Of a DNA stretch of 64,000 nt, positions 36,618-46,309 are shown in pieces. A program made the position numbers and the translations under genes. The first letter of the stretch is position 1, and each line of letters opens with the position of its first letter. Under the pieces are notes generated by a model that saw nothing but the letters and a program-made list of their open reading frames with translations, was not told the origin of the DNA and did no database searches. This DNA comes from RGEC01 sp964475595 (lineage in GTDB: Bacteria > Bacteroidota > Bacteroidia > NS11-12g > UBA955), in contig CAYYXG010000002.1 in the NCBI GenBank assembly GCA_964475595.1, positions 124,001 to 188,000 of the forward strand, in the 5' to 3' direction.

Positions 36618-37316
36618 ATGTCAGGTTATTTTATACTCACCCTGCTGATGATGTTTGTCAGTCTGGCCATTCAGCAGAAATTAAAAAGTAAGTTTAACCA
36701 TTATCGAAATTTGCATCTCGGCAATCGATTTTCCGGAAGGGAAGTGGCAGAAAAAATGCTCAGAGATCATGGTATTTCAGATGTGCGGATTATCCAAACC
36801 GATGGTGAATTGACGGATCATTATAATCCACTCAACAGAACCATCAATTTGAGCAGGGAGGTTTACCACGGGGAAAATGCCGCCTCAGCCGCGGTTGCAG
36901 CCCATGAATGTGGACATGCGGTTCAGCATGCTACCTCCTATTCGATGTTGCAGTTGCGCAGCAAAATGGTGCCTTTGCAAAATGTGAGTGCCAGCATTTT
37001 AAACGTGGTTATTTTCGGAGCTGCATTTGTGGGTTTTGGGTTTGGAGGAAGTGCTCAATGGATATTGGGCATTATTCTGGCTTGTTATGCAGTTATTACT
37101 TCTTTTGCACTGATTACCCTGCCGGTAGAGTTTGATGCGAGTAAAAGAGCATTGGTGTGGATGAAACAGCAAAATATAGTAACAGGTGCAGAGCTCGATG
37201 GCGCCAGGGATAGTCTTAAATGGGCTGCCATGACGTATGTGGCTGCAGCTGCAGGTGCATTGGTGAATTTATTGTACTTTTTACTGCAGTTTTTAGGGGC
37301 CGGCCGCGATGAATAA
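36618..37316 (+). CDS. YugP-type zinc metallopeptidase, membrane-bound
   Basis: A 232-residue integral-membrane protein. The HECGH motif near residue 97 (AHECGHAVQH) marks the zinc site. A helix starts at the N-terminus, and three more are predicted at ~125-150, 155-175 and 200-225. It belongs to the YugP/Zn_peptidase_2 family, of unknown substrate. It follows the lon-DUF6728 pair and overlaps the next gene by 8 bp. Confidence 0.9.
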   Translation: MSGYFILTLLMMFVSLAIQQKLKSKFNHYRNLHLGNRFSGREVAEKMLRDHGISDVRIIQTDGELTDHYNPLNRTINLSREVYHGENAASAAVAAHECGHAVQHATSYSMLQLRSKMVPLQNVSASILNVVIFGAAFVGFGFGGSAQWILGIILACYAVITSFALITLPVEFDASKRALVWMKQQNIVTGAELDGARDSLKWAAMTYVAAAAGALVNLLYFLLQFLGAGRDE

Positions 37317-38586
37317 ACTGCTTTTTATAATGCTCTTGGCAGCGGTTTTAAAAGTGCAATCTCAGGTTGTGCGACTGCCACTGACGGAAAGGGGCACAGA
37401 TGCGGAGTTTACCAAAACGATGATGGTGGCCAACGTATTTGAATTTAGGGGAGATTCAGTTTCCAATCCGCTTGATTTTGCCTCCGCCCAGAAGGATGAT
37501 CCGGTTCGCTGGAGGAAAGTCGTTGCCCCGGTATTGAACCCTAAATACAGGAAGGGGTTTACATGGATTTTTACTGGTGTCAAAACCGATGATTTTTCAT
37601 CGGGACATACCTTAATGCTAATTGAAAATCCGGGCTGGACCGCTTTTAATACCGTAATCTGGACAGATAGGAACCATAATTACGACCTAACTGATGACGG
37701 GTCACCTGATACATTATTTCCTAATAAAAGCGCAATCATTGCGATGGATGCAATGAATAATGGATTCCGGGTTTTGATGGAACATTTTCCGACCGCCCAG
37801 TTTAAGCAGTTTGCTGTGATGAACGATAAAGCCATGTATTTGTTGCAGGGCAATCGTATGTTCTCCGGCACGGAAAACTCGTTTCGGATGCGCCGCATGA
37901 ATGTGGTTTTTGGTACATGGAAAAGCGGTGGTCAGGAGCTGGCTTTGTGTGTTAAGGACGCTAACTGCAACGGATTATACGCAGACGAAGGAATAGACGA
38001 AGTTATGATTGCCGATGATGGCAACGCTTTTCAGAATTTGCAAAGTTGTGTGGTTAAACAGGGGAAAGCCTATTTGGAATGGAATAATGCCGCATTTTTT
38101 ATCAATGAAATTGATTCTGAAGGAAAATACATTGATTTTAAAAGGGATACTGGGGCTAGTCTTAAGTTTATATTGAACAAAGGCAGGAAATTACCTCGTT
38201 TCCGGTACGCAGAGCCAAGGGCAAAGTCCAAAACTAAAAAACGGAGCATTCGCAGATTTAAAGGTGAAAAACTGTATATTTACGTATGGCACGATCAAGC
38301 GCCGGAGTATATTAGAGATAGCGCGGTATTGCATCAATTGGGAAGAATGAAGGAGGCCGGATTTACAGTATTAATGCTGAATTATGGGGCTAGCAGTCAG
38401 TATTTACATCGCTACTCAAGGAAATATGAAACCAATGTTAATCAAGGGTTTAGTTCCAATAAAATTAATAAAAAATTAAAAGTTCGCAAAATTCCCACCG
38501 GTTTTTTAATCGATGAAAAACAAAGAATTATGGAGGTTGGATTCAACCCCTATCAGTTAAAAAATAGCATTTTAAAAATCCAATAA
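37309..38586 (+). CDS. Secreted protein with Ca-binding-like loops and a thioredoxin-like C-terminus
   Basis: A 425-residue exported protein whose signal peptide ends VQSQ. Two loops have the spacing of calcium-binding Asp/Asn motifs: D-R-N-H-N from Asp120 and D-A-N-C-N from Asp217, each followed by DDG/DEG and another Asp. Residues ~312-423 look like a thioredoxin fold: LYIYVWHD strand, then KIPTGFLID with the cis-Pro position and a following strand, but the CxxC site is absent. It may be a non-redox thioredoxin-fold protein. It overlaps the YugP gene by 8 bp. Confidence 0.6.
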   Translation: MNKLLFIMLLAAVLKVQSQVVRLPLTERGTDAEFTKTMMVANVFEFRGDSVSNPLDFASAQKDDPVRWRKVVAPVLNPKYRKGFTWIFTGVKTDDFSSGHTLMLIENPGWTAFNTVIWTDRNHNYDLTDDGSPDTLFPNKSAIIAMDAMNNGFRVLMEHFPTAQFKQFAVMNDKAMYLLQGNRMFSGTENSFRMRRMNVVFGTWKSGGQELALCVKDANCNGLYADEGIDEVMIADDGNAFQNLQSCVVKQGKAYLEWNNAAFFINEIDSEGKYIDFKRDTGASLKFILNKGRKLPRFRYAEPRAKSKTKKRSIRRFKGEKLYIYVWHDQAPEYIRDSAVLHQLGRMKEAGFTVLMLNYGASSQYLHRYSRKYETNVNQGFSSNKINKKLKVRKIPTGFLIDEKQRIMEVGFNPYQLKNSILKIQ

Positions 38587-38624
38587 AAACACCGAACTAC
38601 TGCTGTTTTTCGCAAAAAAAATAG

Positions 38625-38632
38625 TAATATTG
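38625..38632 (+). promoter_or_regulatory. Possible promoter box TAATATTG for the coiled-coil gene
   Basis: One mismatch from TAnnTTTG, 16 bp before the ATG at 38649, in the 62-bp gap between genes. The same variant is seen at 61041-61048. Confidence 0.35.
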
Positions 38633-38648
38633 CAAATCAATACAACCA

Positions 38649-39581
38649 ATGAATAAAAATGTATTAGCAGCTGTTTTGGGAGTTTTACTGATTGCTTCCA
38701 TCGGCGGAAATGCCTACTTCTACTCCAAAAAGGGCGAAACTGCAAAAGCGGTACAAGAAAAATTGCAAGTACTGCAAATGAAGGATTCTTTGCAACGTGA
38801 ACTCCAAAGAATGGATGATTCTTTGCGTCCTCTGCTCACCAGTTATCAGGAGGAAAACGCTCGACTAACCGGTAAAATTGAAGAACTGGAAGGCCCTAAC
38901 AATCCCAAAGTGGTGGAATTGATGGGTCAAATCAATTCACTGAGAGCCATCATTGCTCGTTCGGGAATACCTACTTCTTCAGGTACCGGTAAATCAGGTG
39001 CTCTCAGCAAAGAAGATAATAAAAAGCTGGCTGATTTGAAGAAGCAGCTGGAAGAAAAGCAAAAAGAAATTGCGGGTCTCATGGAAAAAATTGCTGCGCT
39101 TACCAGAGAAGTTGAAGCAGAAAAAGCCGGAAAGGTATCGCTGATAGAAGAGAATACCGAAATGAAGGATCGCATGAACAGGGGCGCTATTCCTCAGTTT
39201 GGTACATTGCTGACCGTTGGAATAGGCAAAAAGGGCGGGATGCAGGTTGAAAACTCCAAAGCCAAATCTGCTGAAAAATTGCGAGTTACTTTTGATGTAC
39301 TCGAGAATTCCTTTATCAAAGAACCTGTGGAAGAAGAGGTCACCATCAGAATTATTGGTCCTGAAGGTGAAGTGCTAACTACCGGAAATAAAGGATTTGC
39401 AGATAAGAGCAGTTTATTCAGCATCAAACAAACCATCATTTCTGATGGTGAAAAGAATGTTGTAAAATGGTATTATCCTGCTTCTGGCACCCTGGCTGGC
39501 AAGCTTAAGAAGGGCAAATACAGCACAGAACTTTGGACAAGAGGTCTGCTCAAACAGAAAAATACTTTCGAGTTATACTAA
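38649..39581 (+). CDS. Membrane-anchored coiled-coil protein
   Basis: A 310-residue protein with one N-terminal membrane helix (~5-25) and a long coiled coil (~30-180, broken by a Gly/Ser-rich PTSSGTGKSG segment). A ~120-residue C-terminal beta-rich domain follows. I do not recognise the C-terminal domain. The layout suggests an inner-membrane protein with a periplasmic domain or a scaffold at the envelope. A strong terminator follows. Confidence 0.7.
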   Translation: MNKNVLAAVLGVLLIASIGGNAYFYSKKGETAKAVQEKLQVLQMKDSLQRELQRMDDSLRPLLTSYQEENARLTGKIEELEGPNNPKVVELMGQINSLRAIIARSGIPTSSGTGKSGALSKEDNKKLADLKKQLEEKQKEIAGLMEKIAALTREVEAEKAGKVSLIEENTEMKDRMNRGAIPQFGTLLTVGIGKKGGMQVENSKAKSAEKLRVTFDVLENSFIKEPVEEEVTIRIIGPEGEVLTTGNKGFADKSSLFSIKQTIISDGEKNVVKWYYPASGTLAGKLKKGKYSTELWTRGLLKQKNTFELY

Positions 39582-39601
39582 GAAAACAAGAATTAATAAA
39601 A

Positions 39602-39628
39602 ATCCCCGGCTATGTCCGGGGATTTTTT
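39602..39628. terminator. Bidirectional intrinsic terminator between convergent genes
   Basis: Stem ATCCCCGG / CCGGGGAT (39602-39623) with a 6-base loop, flanked by A-rich and T6 tracts, so usable from both sides. The stop codon of the minus-strand gene (39610-39612) lies in the loop, so the hairpin overlaps coding sequence. Confidence 0.85.
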
Positions 39629-40362
39629 GTTAGCTCCAGTTTGATGTTGCCCAGGTTCTTTTTCATGCACCAGTCTTTACGATTGACAGTGTCATCGATA
39701 AACAGTTCCCGTTTGCCGGTGCGTTTATTGACCCAAAAGGTAAGGGGAGGGGTGACACCTGTTTTTTCAAAACCCAACGAAAAATAGGTTTTACCATCGG
39801 TCCATTCCCTGTCAGCATAAGTCATCAGATGTGCGACATCATGTTGCAAGCAAAAGGCCTGTATGACTTTTTCCAGACCGCCGACAATTCTGAATCCCAT
39901 TTTGCAGGCAAATCGTGTCAGTTCTGAGCTTCTGTAAGAGGTAGTTGTTTTCGTTATCTGGAAAGTTCTGCATTTGGCAAACAATGCCACTGCCAGTAAT
40001 TCCTGTTGGAAATAAATGCCATATTTATAATACGAATTGGTGTATCCGGCGGTATGATAATCATCGAGAAAACCTGCGGCCGTACTTCGGTCAATTCTTT
40101 TAATTTCACACGCCCGGCCATGAATGCGCCTAGTTTGCCCTGTTAATGCGGTAAGCCGATTTATTACGGCATAGCTCCTGAGTATCCAAACATCCTCATG
40201 GACTATAATGGTGTAGCGTTCTGTATTAATATCGCATTGCACAACGCTGTTTGGAACAAAAACCACATCTGGGCCTAGTTCATGGGAAAAATGAAAGGCG
40301 CCATCCACATTTACATAACCCAGGCCGGATAGTGCCTTGGTAAAAGACTGAAAATCGGCCAT
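39610..40362 (-). CDS. Phage-endonuclease-like protein at the end of the RND efflux operon
   Basis: A 250-residue cytoplasmic protein. The middle and C-terminal parts follow a pattern I know from accessory domains of phage homing-type endonucleases: FLDDYHTAGY, then an aliphatic strand ending ALFAKCRTF, then YRSSELTRFACK with VGGLEK, then a YADREW-x-x-GKTYFSLGF motif. The N-terminus has no catalytic motif I recognise. The ATG at 40362 follows the pump gene by 14 bp; a GTG at 40368 is also possible. Nuclease activity is not shown. Confidence 0.55.
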   Translation of the reverse strand: MADFQSFTKALSGLGYVNVDGAFHFSHELGPDVVFVPNSVVQCDINTERYTIIVHEDVWILRSYAVINRLTALTGQTRRIHGRACEIKRIDRSTAAGFLDDYHTAGYTNSYYKYGIYFQQELLAVALFAKCRTFQITKTTTSYRSSELTRFACKMGFRIVGGLEKVIQAFCLQHDVAHLMTYADREWTDGKTYFSLGFEKTGVTPPLTFWVNKRTGKRELFIDDTVNRKDWCMKKNLGNIKLELTKNPRT

Positions 40363-40376
40363 ATGCACTCACCTGA

Positions 40377-43300
40377 TTATAATTCCAGGTTCTTCAATGC
40401 ATCGGGAGAGGTGTTTTCATCGGGATTGTAAGTTTTACCAAACCAACCCAATATTTTCACTTTCAATTTTTCGTTCAGCAGATACATGGAAGGCACCAGA
40501 ATGAGGGTTAGGAACGTAGAGAAGCCAAGACCGAAAATCATTGTCCAGCTAAGAGGTCCCCAAAATGCTACGCTATCACCACCTAAATAAATGTGCGGGT
40601 TAAACTCGCTAAACAACTTAGCAAAGTCCATGTTAAGACCAACCGCCAGGGGGATCAAACCAAGGATCGTGGCGCCTGCAGTTAGCAATACTGGCGTCAT
40701 CCTTGTGCGTCCGGCTTCAATGATGGCTTCTTTTAAAGGAACGCCTCTTGAACGCAATAGGTCTGTAAACTCAACAAGCAAAATACCATTTCTCACTACA
40801 ATGCCAGCGAGTGCAACTACACCAATACCGGTCATAACCACCGAGAAATCCATATCGAAAATGGCAAAACCCAGCAGTACACCAATTATCGAAAAGAAAA
40901 TGGCAGTTAAAATCAGTATGGGTTTGCTGGTTGAATTAAATTGAGTTACGAGAATGAGAATGATCAGACCAATGGAGGCCAGCATGGCCATTCCCAAAAA
41001 GGATTGGGTTTCTTTTTGCTCTTCCTGTTCGCCGGTCATAATGATTTCAACCCCACCCGGATTTTCAAAATTATCAATGGCCGATTGAACCTGATCCACA
41101 ACCTCATTGGGGGCGTACCCCGGAAGTGCATTGCTAGCCAGCGTGATAACCCGTTTTTGATTCAGACGGTTTATGCCGCCATAGGTATTTCCATATTCAA
41201 CAGTTGCTACGGCTGACAGTGGTACTTGCCTTAGCATGCCGCCCATATTCATGTCGCGGTAAATAATTTTCATATTTAGCAGCGCATCCAGGTTGTTGGA
41301 TTGTTCTTTGTTTACCCTTACCATAATGGGGTAATCTTCATTTTCGTCTTTGAACTTACTGGCCTCGGCTCCGAATATGGAATTTCTCAATGCCATACCA
41401 ATCTGTGCTGTAGAAATCCCTTGACGGTTAGCCCTTTCACGGTCAATCTTTACAATAATTTCAGGTTTGCTGCTGATAAAATCGCTTTTGAGTTCTTCAA
41501 CCCCGGGAATCTGCAGGTTGTCGAGGTAGGTTTTTAAATTACCTGCGGTTTTCACAAGCGTATTAAACTCATCACCACGGATTTCTATATTCACGATTTT
41601 ACCAACCGGAGGTCCATTTCGTTCCTGTTCTACCACAATATCAATCCCGGCAATGGGTTTTATTCCTTTACGTATTTTTTCAAGCAGCGCTTGCGTGCTT
41701 TTGCCGCCGCGTTTGCTAAATTCAACGAAAGCAATGGTAATTTTACCTTTGTTGCCGGCCACCGAACGATCGCCACTGTTGGGATCTGTGGCTCCCACTG
41801 CTACATTGGAAATAACACTCTCCACAATAGGATTATTCTTGCCGGTTAAGGTAAATACATCATTTTCAATTTTCTTGACAATGCTGTCTGTGAATTTAGC
41901 AGAAGTACCTACTGGTGCGGTGATATAAATATAGGTGAAATTGGGTTCTGCCTGCGGGAAAAAGACCACCCCGGGCTTTCTAAGTCCGGTGATGATGAAA
42001 GAAACAATCATAAGCACGAAAGTGCCAATCAATAGTGCAACAGGTCTTTTCCCAACTAATGCCCAAGTGATAATTCTTTTATAAGAATTTTGCACCCTAG
42101 GCCATGTTTTATGCTGGAAATGATGTATGACCCTTTGTAGCCAAAAGTGGTGGATGGCATATAACAAAAACATAACTACCATGAAATTGCCCAATCCCAT
42201 GCCCCCAATCATATATCCCAAAATAGTGAGTACCAGAAATGCCAGGCCTGTTTTTTTAAACCCTTTGGTAATAGTGGGTTTTTTACTAGGGTCTTCTTCG
42301 TTGTGTGCCATAAAATCAACCGCAAAAACCGGATTGATGATATAAGCAACCAATAATGAAGCCAGTAAGGTAATAATTAAGGTTACCGGCAGGTAAAACA
42401 TGAATTTTCCAACAATTCCTTGCCAGAAAGCCAAAGGAACAAACGGAGCCAACGTAGTAAGTGTTCCGCTCAGGACAGGCAGAAACACTTCACCGGCGGC
42501 TTTTTTGGCTGCAATCACAATGGGTATTTTCCCTTTTCCTTGTGTGAAAATTCGGTGGGTGTTTTCAATGACTACGATGGCATCATCCACCACAATACCC
42601 AAGGCAAGTAGGAAGCTGAACAGCACAATCATATTCAGGCTGAACCCCAAAGTAGGCATAACCAGAAAAGCAAGAAACATGCTTAGCGGAACGCTGAGAC
42701 CCACAAAAATGGCATTGGTTGCACCCATGAAAAACATCAGAATAAGGGTAACCAGAATAAAACCAATGATGATGGTGTTGATTAAGTCATGAAGGGTAAT
42801 ACGCGTTTGTGTGCTTTGGTCTCCGGTAAATACTACTTTTACGTTTTCAGGGAAAACCTTGGTTTTGTAAAGATCTTCTACAATGGCGCGGCATTTGTCG
42901 CTTGCTTCAATCAGATTTTCGCCTGATCGTTTGATAATGTTGAGGGTAATGACCGGATTGCCTTCCAGTCTGGCATAACTTTCTTTTTCAGCGTAAGCAT
43001 CCTTAACTTCGGCTACATCTCTGAGATACAGTGTGGCCCCTGCACCGCTGCGAACAATAATATTTTCAACATCGGCTTTGGATTGAAATTCACCGCTAAC
43101 GCTGAGTGATCGTTTCATGCGGTCAACATCAATATTGCCACCTGCAATCCGCATATTTTCAAATTGAATGGCCCGGCTCACATCATCCAATGCAAGGCCC
43201 GCCGCACCCATTTTGGCCAGATCAAGGTTCACCTGAATTTCCCGGTCAAGTCCGCCCACCATGTCAACGCGGGTAATCTCAGTCAGACTTTCCATCCGGT

Positions 43301-43802
43301 CTTTGGCGGTTTCAGCATATTTTTTTAGGGTTGAAAGATCATAATTGCCACTAATGTTGACGTACAAAATCGGCATATCGCTGAAGTTTACCTCCATGAC
43401 AGAGGGGTCTGTTTTTAGGTCATTCGGCAGTTCAGAACGGGCCTTGTCCACTTCGTCTTTAACCTTTCTTTTGGCTTCATCAACCTTGACATCCGTATTG
43501 AATTCAACCGTAATGATAGAGAAATCCTGTATGCTCTGACTTTTTAATTTTTTAACTCCACTAATGGATTTGATTTTCTTTTCAATGGGTTTTGTAATCA
43601 GGTTTTCAATGTCTTTGGGAGAGGATCCTGGATAGATGGTCTGAACATAAATTGTGGGTATTACGATATCCGGGAAACGCTCTTTGGGCAGTTTGATATA
43701 CGTGAGAATGCCTGCCAAAGACAAAAAGACAGTGAGAATATAGATGCTGGTTTTGTTGTCAATACTCCAGCTGGTGGGTTTAAACTCCTTAAATGGGTTC
43801 AT
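40377..43802 (-). CDS. RND-family efflux pump, inner-membrane subunit
   Basis: An 1141-residue AcrB/MexB-type proton-driven transporter with 12 helices and two large periplasmic loops. The proton-relay pair is present in GIVVDDAIVVIENTHR. It is longer than the usual ~1040 residues because of an extra ~60-residue segment after the fifth helix block (around residues 480-540). The adaptor, TolC and TetR genes lie directly upstream, so the pump is complete. Substrates cannot be predicted. Confidence 0.96.
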   Translation of the reverse strand: MNPFKEFKPTSWSIDNKTSIYILTVFLSLAGILTYIKLPKERFPDIVIPTIYVQTIYPGSSPKDIENLITKPIEKKIKSISGVKKLKSQSIQDFSIITVEFNTDVKVDEAKRKVKDEVDKARSELPNDLKTDPSVMEVNFSDMPILYVNISGNYDLSTLKKYAETAKDRMESLTEITRVDMVGGLDREIQVNLDLAKMGAAGLALDDVSRAIQFENMRIAGGNIDVDRMKRSLSVSGEFQSKADVENIIVRSGAGATLYLRDVAEVKDAYAEKESYARLEGNPVITLNIIKRSGENLIEASDKCRAIVEDLYKTKVFPENVKVVFTGDQSTQTRITLHDLINTIIIGFILVTLILMFFMGATNAIFVGLSVPLSMFLAFLVMPTLGFSLNMIVLFSFLLALGIVVDDAIVVIENTHRIFTQGKGKIPIVIAAKKAAGEVFLPVLSGTLTTLAPFVPLAFWQGIVGKFMFYLPVTLIITLLASLLVAYIINPVFAVDFMAHNEEDPSKKPTITKGFKKTGLAFLVLTILGYMIGGMGLGNFMVVMFLLYAIHHFWLQRVIHHFQHKTWPRVQNSYKRIITWALVGKRPVALLIGTFVLMIVSFIITGLRKPGVVFFPQAEPNFTYIYITAPVGTSAKFTDSIVKKIENDVFTLTGKNNPIVESVISNVAVGATDPNSGDRSVAGNKGKITIAFVEFSKRGGKSTQALLEKIRKGIKPIAGIDIVVEQERNGPPVGKIVNIEIRGDEFNTLVKTAGNLKTYLDNLQIPGVEELKSDFISSKPEIIVKIDRERANRQGISTAQIGMALRNSIFGAEASKFKDENEDYPIMVRVNKEQSNNLDALLNMKIIYRDMNMGGMLRQVPLSAVATVEYGNTYGGINRLNQKRVITLASNALPGYAPNEVVDQVQSAIDNFENPGGVEIIMTGEQEEQKETQSFLGMAMLASIGLIILILVTQFNSTSKPILILTAIFFSIIGVLLGFAIFDMDFSVVMTGIGVVALAGIVVRNGILLVEFTDLLRSRGVPLKEAIIEAGRTRMTPVLLTAGATILGLIPLAVGLNMDFAKLFSEFNPHIYLGGDSVAFWGPLSWTMIFGLGFSTFLTLILVPSMYLLNEKLKVKILGWFGKTYNPDENTSPDALKNLEL

Positions 43803-43809
43803 CTTGTGG

Positions 43810-44940
43810 TTATTTGCCTGCTGTTTCTATAATTTGACCATCATTTAATTCCTGGTATCCGGTAACGATGATTTCATCGCCACTTTTCAACCCCTCTATT
43901 ATCTCGGTTCTAAGCTCGCCGGTTCTGCCGGTTTTTACCAATTTTTTAGAGGCTATCGCCTTGCCGTTTTGCATGGTTTTTACCATCACATATTTTTCAT
44001 CAACACCAGATGTAATGGCATTGGTTGGAACAGTAACAGCACGTTCACTGCGATAATCTGCAATTTTCAATTTGGCCAGCATATTCGGCTTCACATCTTT
44101 TACTCCGTTCAGTCTTATTTCAATTTTAAAAGACCGGTTGAGGGGGTCAATTACTTTGGAAGCAAATGAAATGGTGCTTTCAATGGTTTTATCGATATCG
44201 GTAAACACCACTTTCACTTTATCTCCCTTGTTGATTTTACCTGAATAAGATTCTGCTACATCTGCCACTATTTTAAGATTGCTGAGATTAACCACTTTAA
44301 ACATGGGAATGCCCGGAGCAGCTGCCTGACCAATTTTCGTATCAACACTTTCTACCGTGCCGCTAATAGGGGCTTTAATGGTATACATGGAAAGCTGAGC
44401 ATCCAGGGTGGCCAGGTTTTTTTCCAGGGCTTCTTTTTGATTTTTTGCCGATAAATATTGAATTTCCGTTCCTACACCCTGTTGCCACAATCTTTTCTGT
44501 TTTTCAAATAGGGTAGTGGCAAAAGAAAGTTGTTGTTCTATTTGTCCGCGACTTTGCCTCAGTGTGCTATTATCCATGTAAGCTAATGCCTGACCGGCAG
44601 CCACAGCATCGCCGGGTTTTACCAAAACCTGCGTAACCGTTCCGGGCAATTGTGCAGTGGCAATGGTGCTCTGCTCAGCGTCTGCTTTTCCTTCAATACT
44701 TAAGTATGACTCAAAGGGTGAAACTTCCAGGATTTCTGTTTCCACCAATTTGCTTTTTTCTTTCAATGGCTCCAGGGTTGCAATTTCACCTTCCAGTTTT
44801 TTTGCCTCATTCTGAAGCGCAGCAATTTGTTTTTTGATTTTTTCCAGCTCCTCTTTCTTTTGCTGTACGTCGCTCTTTTTCTCCCCGCAGGCACCTAAAA
44901 GTAGCCCTATGCTTAACAGTATGGAATATTGTATTTTCAT
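43810..44940 (-). CDS. RND efflux periplasmic adaptor lipoprotein
   Basis: A 376-residue HlyD/AcrA-type adaptor that links the pump to TolC. The lipobox LLGAC gives Cys18. A coiled-coil hairpin follows, then a lipoyl/barrel domain with the usual GTVESVDTKIGQ segment. It is 7 bp from the pump gene and 9 bp from the TolC gene. Confidence 0.94.
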   Translation of the reverse strand: MKIQYSILLSIGLLLGACGEKKSDVQQKKEELEKIKKQIAALQNEAKKLEGEIATLEPLKEKSKLVETEILEVSPFESYLSIEGKADAEQSTIATAQLPGTVTQVLVKPGDAVAAGQALAYMDNSTLRQSRGQIEQQLSFATTLFEKQKRLWQQGVGTEIQYLSAKNQKEALEKNLATLDAQLSMYTIKAPISGTVESVDTKIGQAAAPGIPMFKVVNLSNLKIVADVAESYSGKINKGDKVKVVFTDIDKTIESTISFASKVIDPLNRSFKIEIRLNGVKDVKPNMLAKLKIADYRSERAVTVPTNAITSGVDEKYVMVKTMQNGKAIASKKLVKTGRTGELRTEIIEGLKSGDEIIVTGYQELNDGQIIETAGK

Positions 44941-44949
44941 GGTATTGTG

Positions 44950-46308
44950 TTATGGTTTTAGAATATCTTGTCCAAGCGCCTTTTTGAGATCAATTTTAGC
45001 CATTACCAGGTCGTATAAGGCATTTAAATAATTAGTCTGACCGGTTTTTAAATCAGTTTCTGCCTGCAATAGCTCTAAGGCACTGCCTACGCCTTCTTTG
45101 TATTTAAATACCGTGCTGGCATATATGTTATTAGCCAATTGTACGTTTTGTTTTTGAACCGCTACCATTTCCAATTGAGTCTGATAGGTTTTTATGGCAT
45201 TTTCATATTCCATATTGGCGGCGTTTTGGAAGGTTTTTAAATCATTCACGGTTTTGTTTCTGCGCAGTTTCACTTCTGCAATGCCGGCCTTGGATTTCAA
45301 CCCGTCAAACAGGGTCATGCTTAGGTTTAAGCCAAAGGCAGTGCTGGGAACCCAATTGTTATTTGGAGTAAGGTTAGATTCGAAGAAGTTGAATGAGGGA
45401 CGCTGGGTGGTTTGCTGGTGTTGTAAAAATCCAACCAGGGTGGGGAATTTACCCACTTTGTATCGCTTCTCTTCCAAAAAACTGATAGAAAGCGCTTGAT
45501 TCAGTAACTGATATTCCATTCTGTTTTTTACATCGAAGGTTTCAATGCCGGCAGGTATGGTTTTATCCAGTGTTTCTAAATCATCTGTCAGTGCAATGGG
45601 ATTCTGAACCGGCATGCCCATTTGGATTTTTAAAATATTCAACGATGCAGACATGCCCAGTAGCAATTTTTCTTTTTGAACTTTTAAATTGGTGAGACTG
45701 AATTCCAGCCGCTGTACATCCAGATTCTCGGCAAAACCTTCTTTGTTAAGGGCTTTTACGTCTTTTAAGCTTTTCTCCAATAACGCGATATTGCTGTTGA
45801 GTAGGGCAATGTTTTTTTGCAGGGTTAATGCCATCAAGTAGGCCTTGGATACGTTCAGGGCAACATCTTGCTTGGTTTTTGCAGCCATAGTTCTGCTCAC
45901 GTTCATTACTTCTCTTGCCGCTTTAAGTCCCAGTAAAAAAGAACCGCTGTAAATAAGTTGATTCATGCTAAGGGTTGCGTTGGAAGCAATGGGTTGCTGA
46001 AACTGTAGAAAAACATAATCAGGTGCACCGGGTGTAGGGAAGAAGTTCTTTACCCAGTTACCAGGCACTTGTGTATACTGCATAAAGCCAGCATTCACTC
46101 CCACCTGTGGTAGACCTGTCGAAGTAACTTGATTTACCATCTGCTTACTAATTTCTACGTCGGTGTTGGCATTTTGAAGAGCCGTGCTGTTTTTTTCTGC
46201 ATAATTTAGGGCATCAACAAGGCCCATTTTTAGGGTGTCTTGTCCCAAAAGAGAAGCACTGGATGCCATGAAAGCTGAAGAGAGCAATATTGTTTTTAGA
46301 AGGTTCAT
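44950..46308 (-). CDS. TolC-family outer-membrane efflux protein
   Basis: A 452-residue outer-membrane channel. The signal peptide ends LLGQ. Two long helical repeats with the NxxxY and L-x-x-G-x-x-x-x-x-x-x-A pattern are typical. It lies 1 bp after the TetR gene and 9 bp before the adaptor gene, so the four genes form one operon. Confidence 0.94.
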   Translation of the reverse strand: MNLLKTILLSSAFMASSASLLGQDTLKMGLVDALNYAEKNSTALQNANTDVEISKQMVNQVTSTGLPQVGVNAGFMQYTQVPGNWVKNFFPTPGAPDYVFLQFQQPIASNATLSMNQLIYSGSFLLGLKAAREVMNVSRTMAAKTKQDVALNVSKAYLMALTLQKNIALLNSNIALLEKSLKDVKALNKEGFAENLDVQRLEFSLTNLKVQKEKLLLGMSASLNILKIQMGMPVQNPIALTDDLETLDKTIPAGIETFDVKNRMEYQLLNQALSISFLEEKRYKVGKFPTLVGFLQHQQTTQRPSFNFFESNLTPNNNWVPSTAFGLNLSMTLFDGLKSKAGIAEVKLRRNKTVNDLKTFQNAANMEYENAIKTYQTQLEMVAVQKQNVQLANNIYASTVFKYKEGVGSALELLQAETDLKTGQTNYLNALYDLVMAKIDLKKALGQDILKP

Positions 46309-46309
46309 T

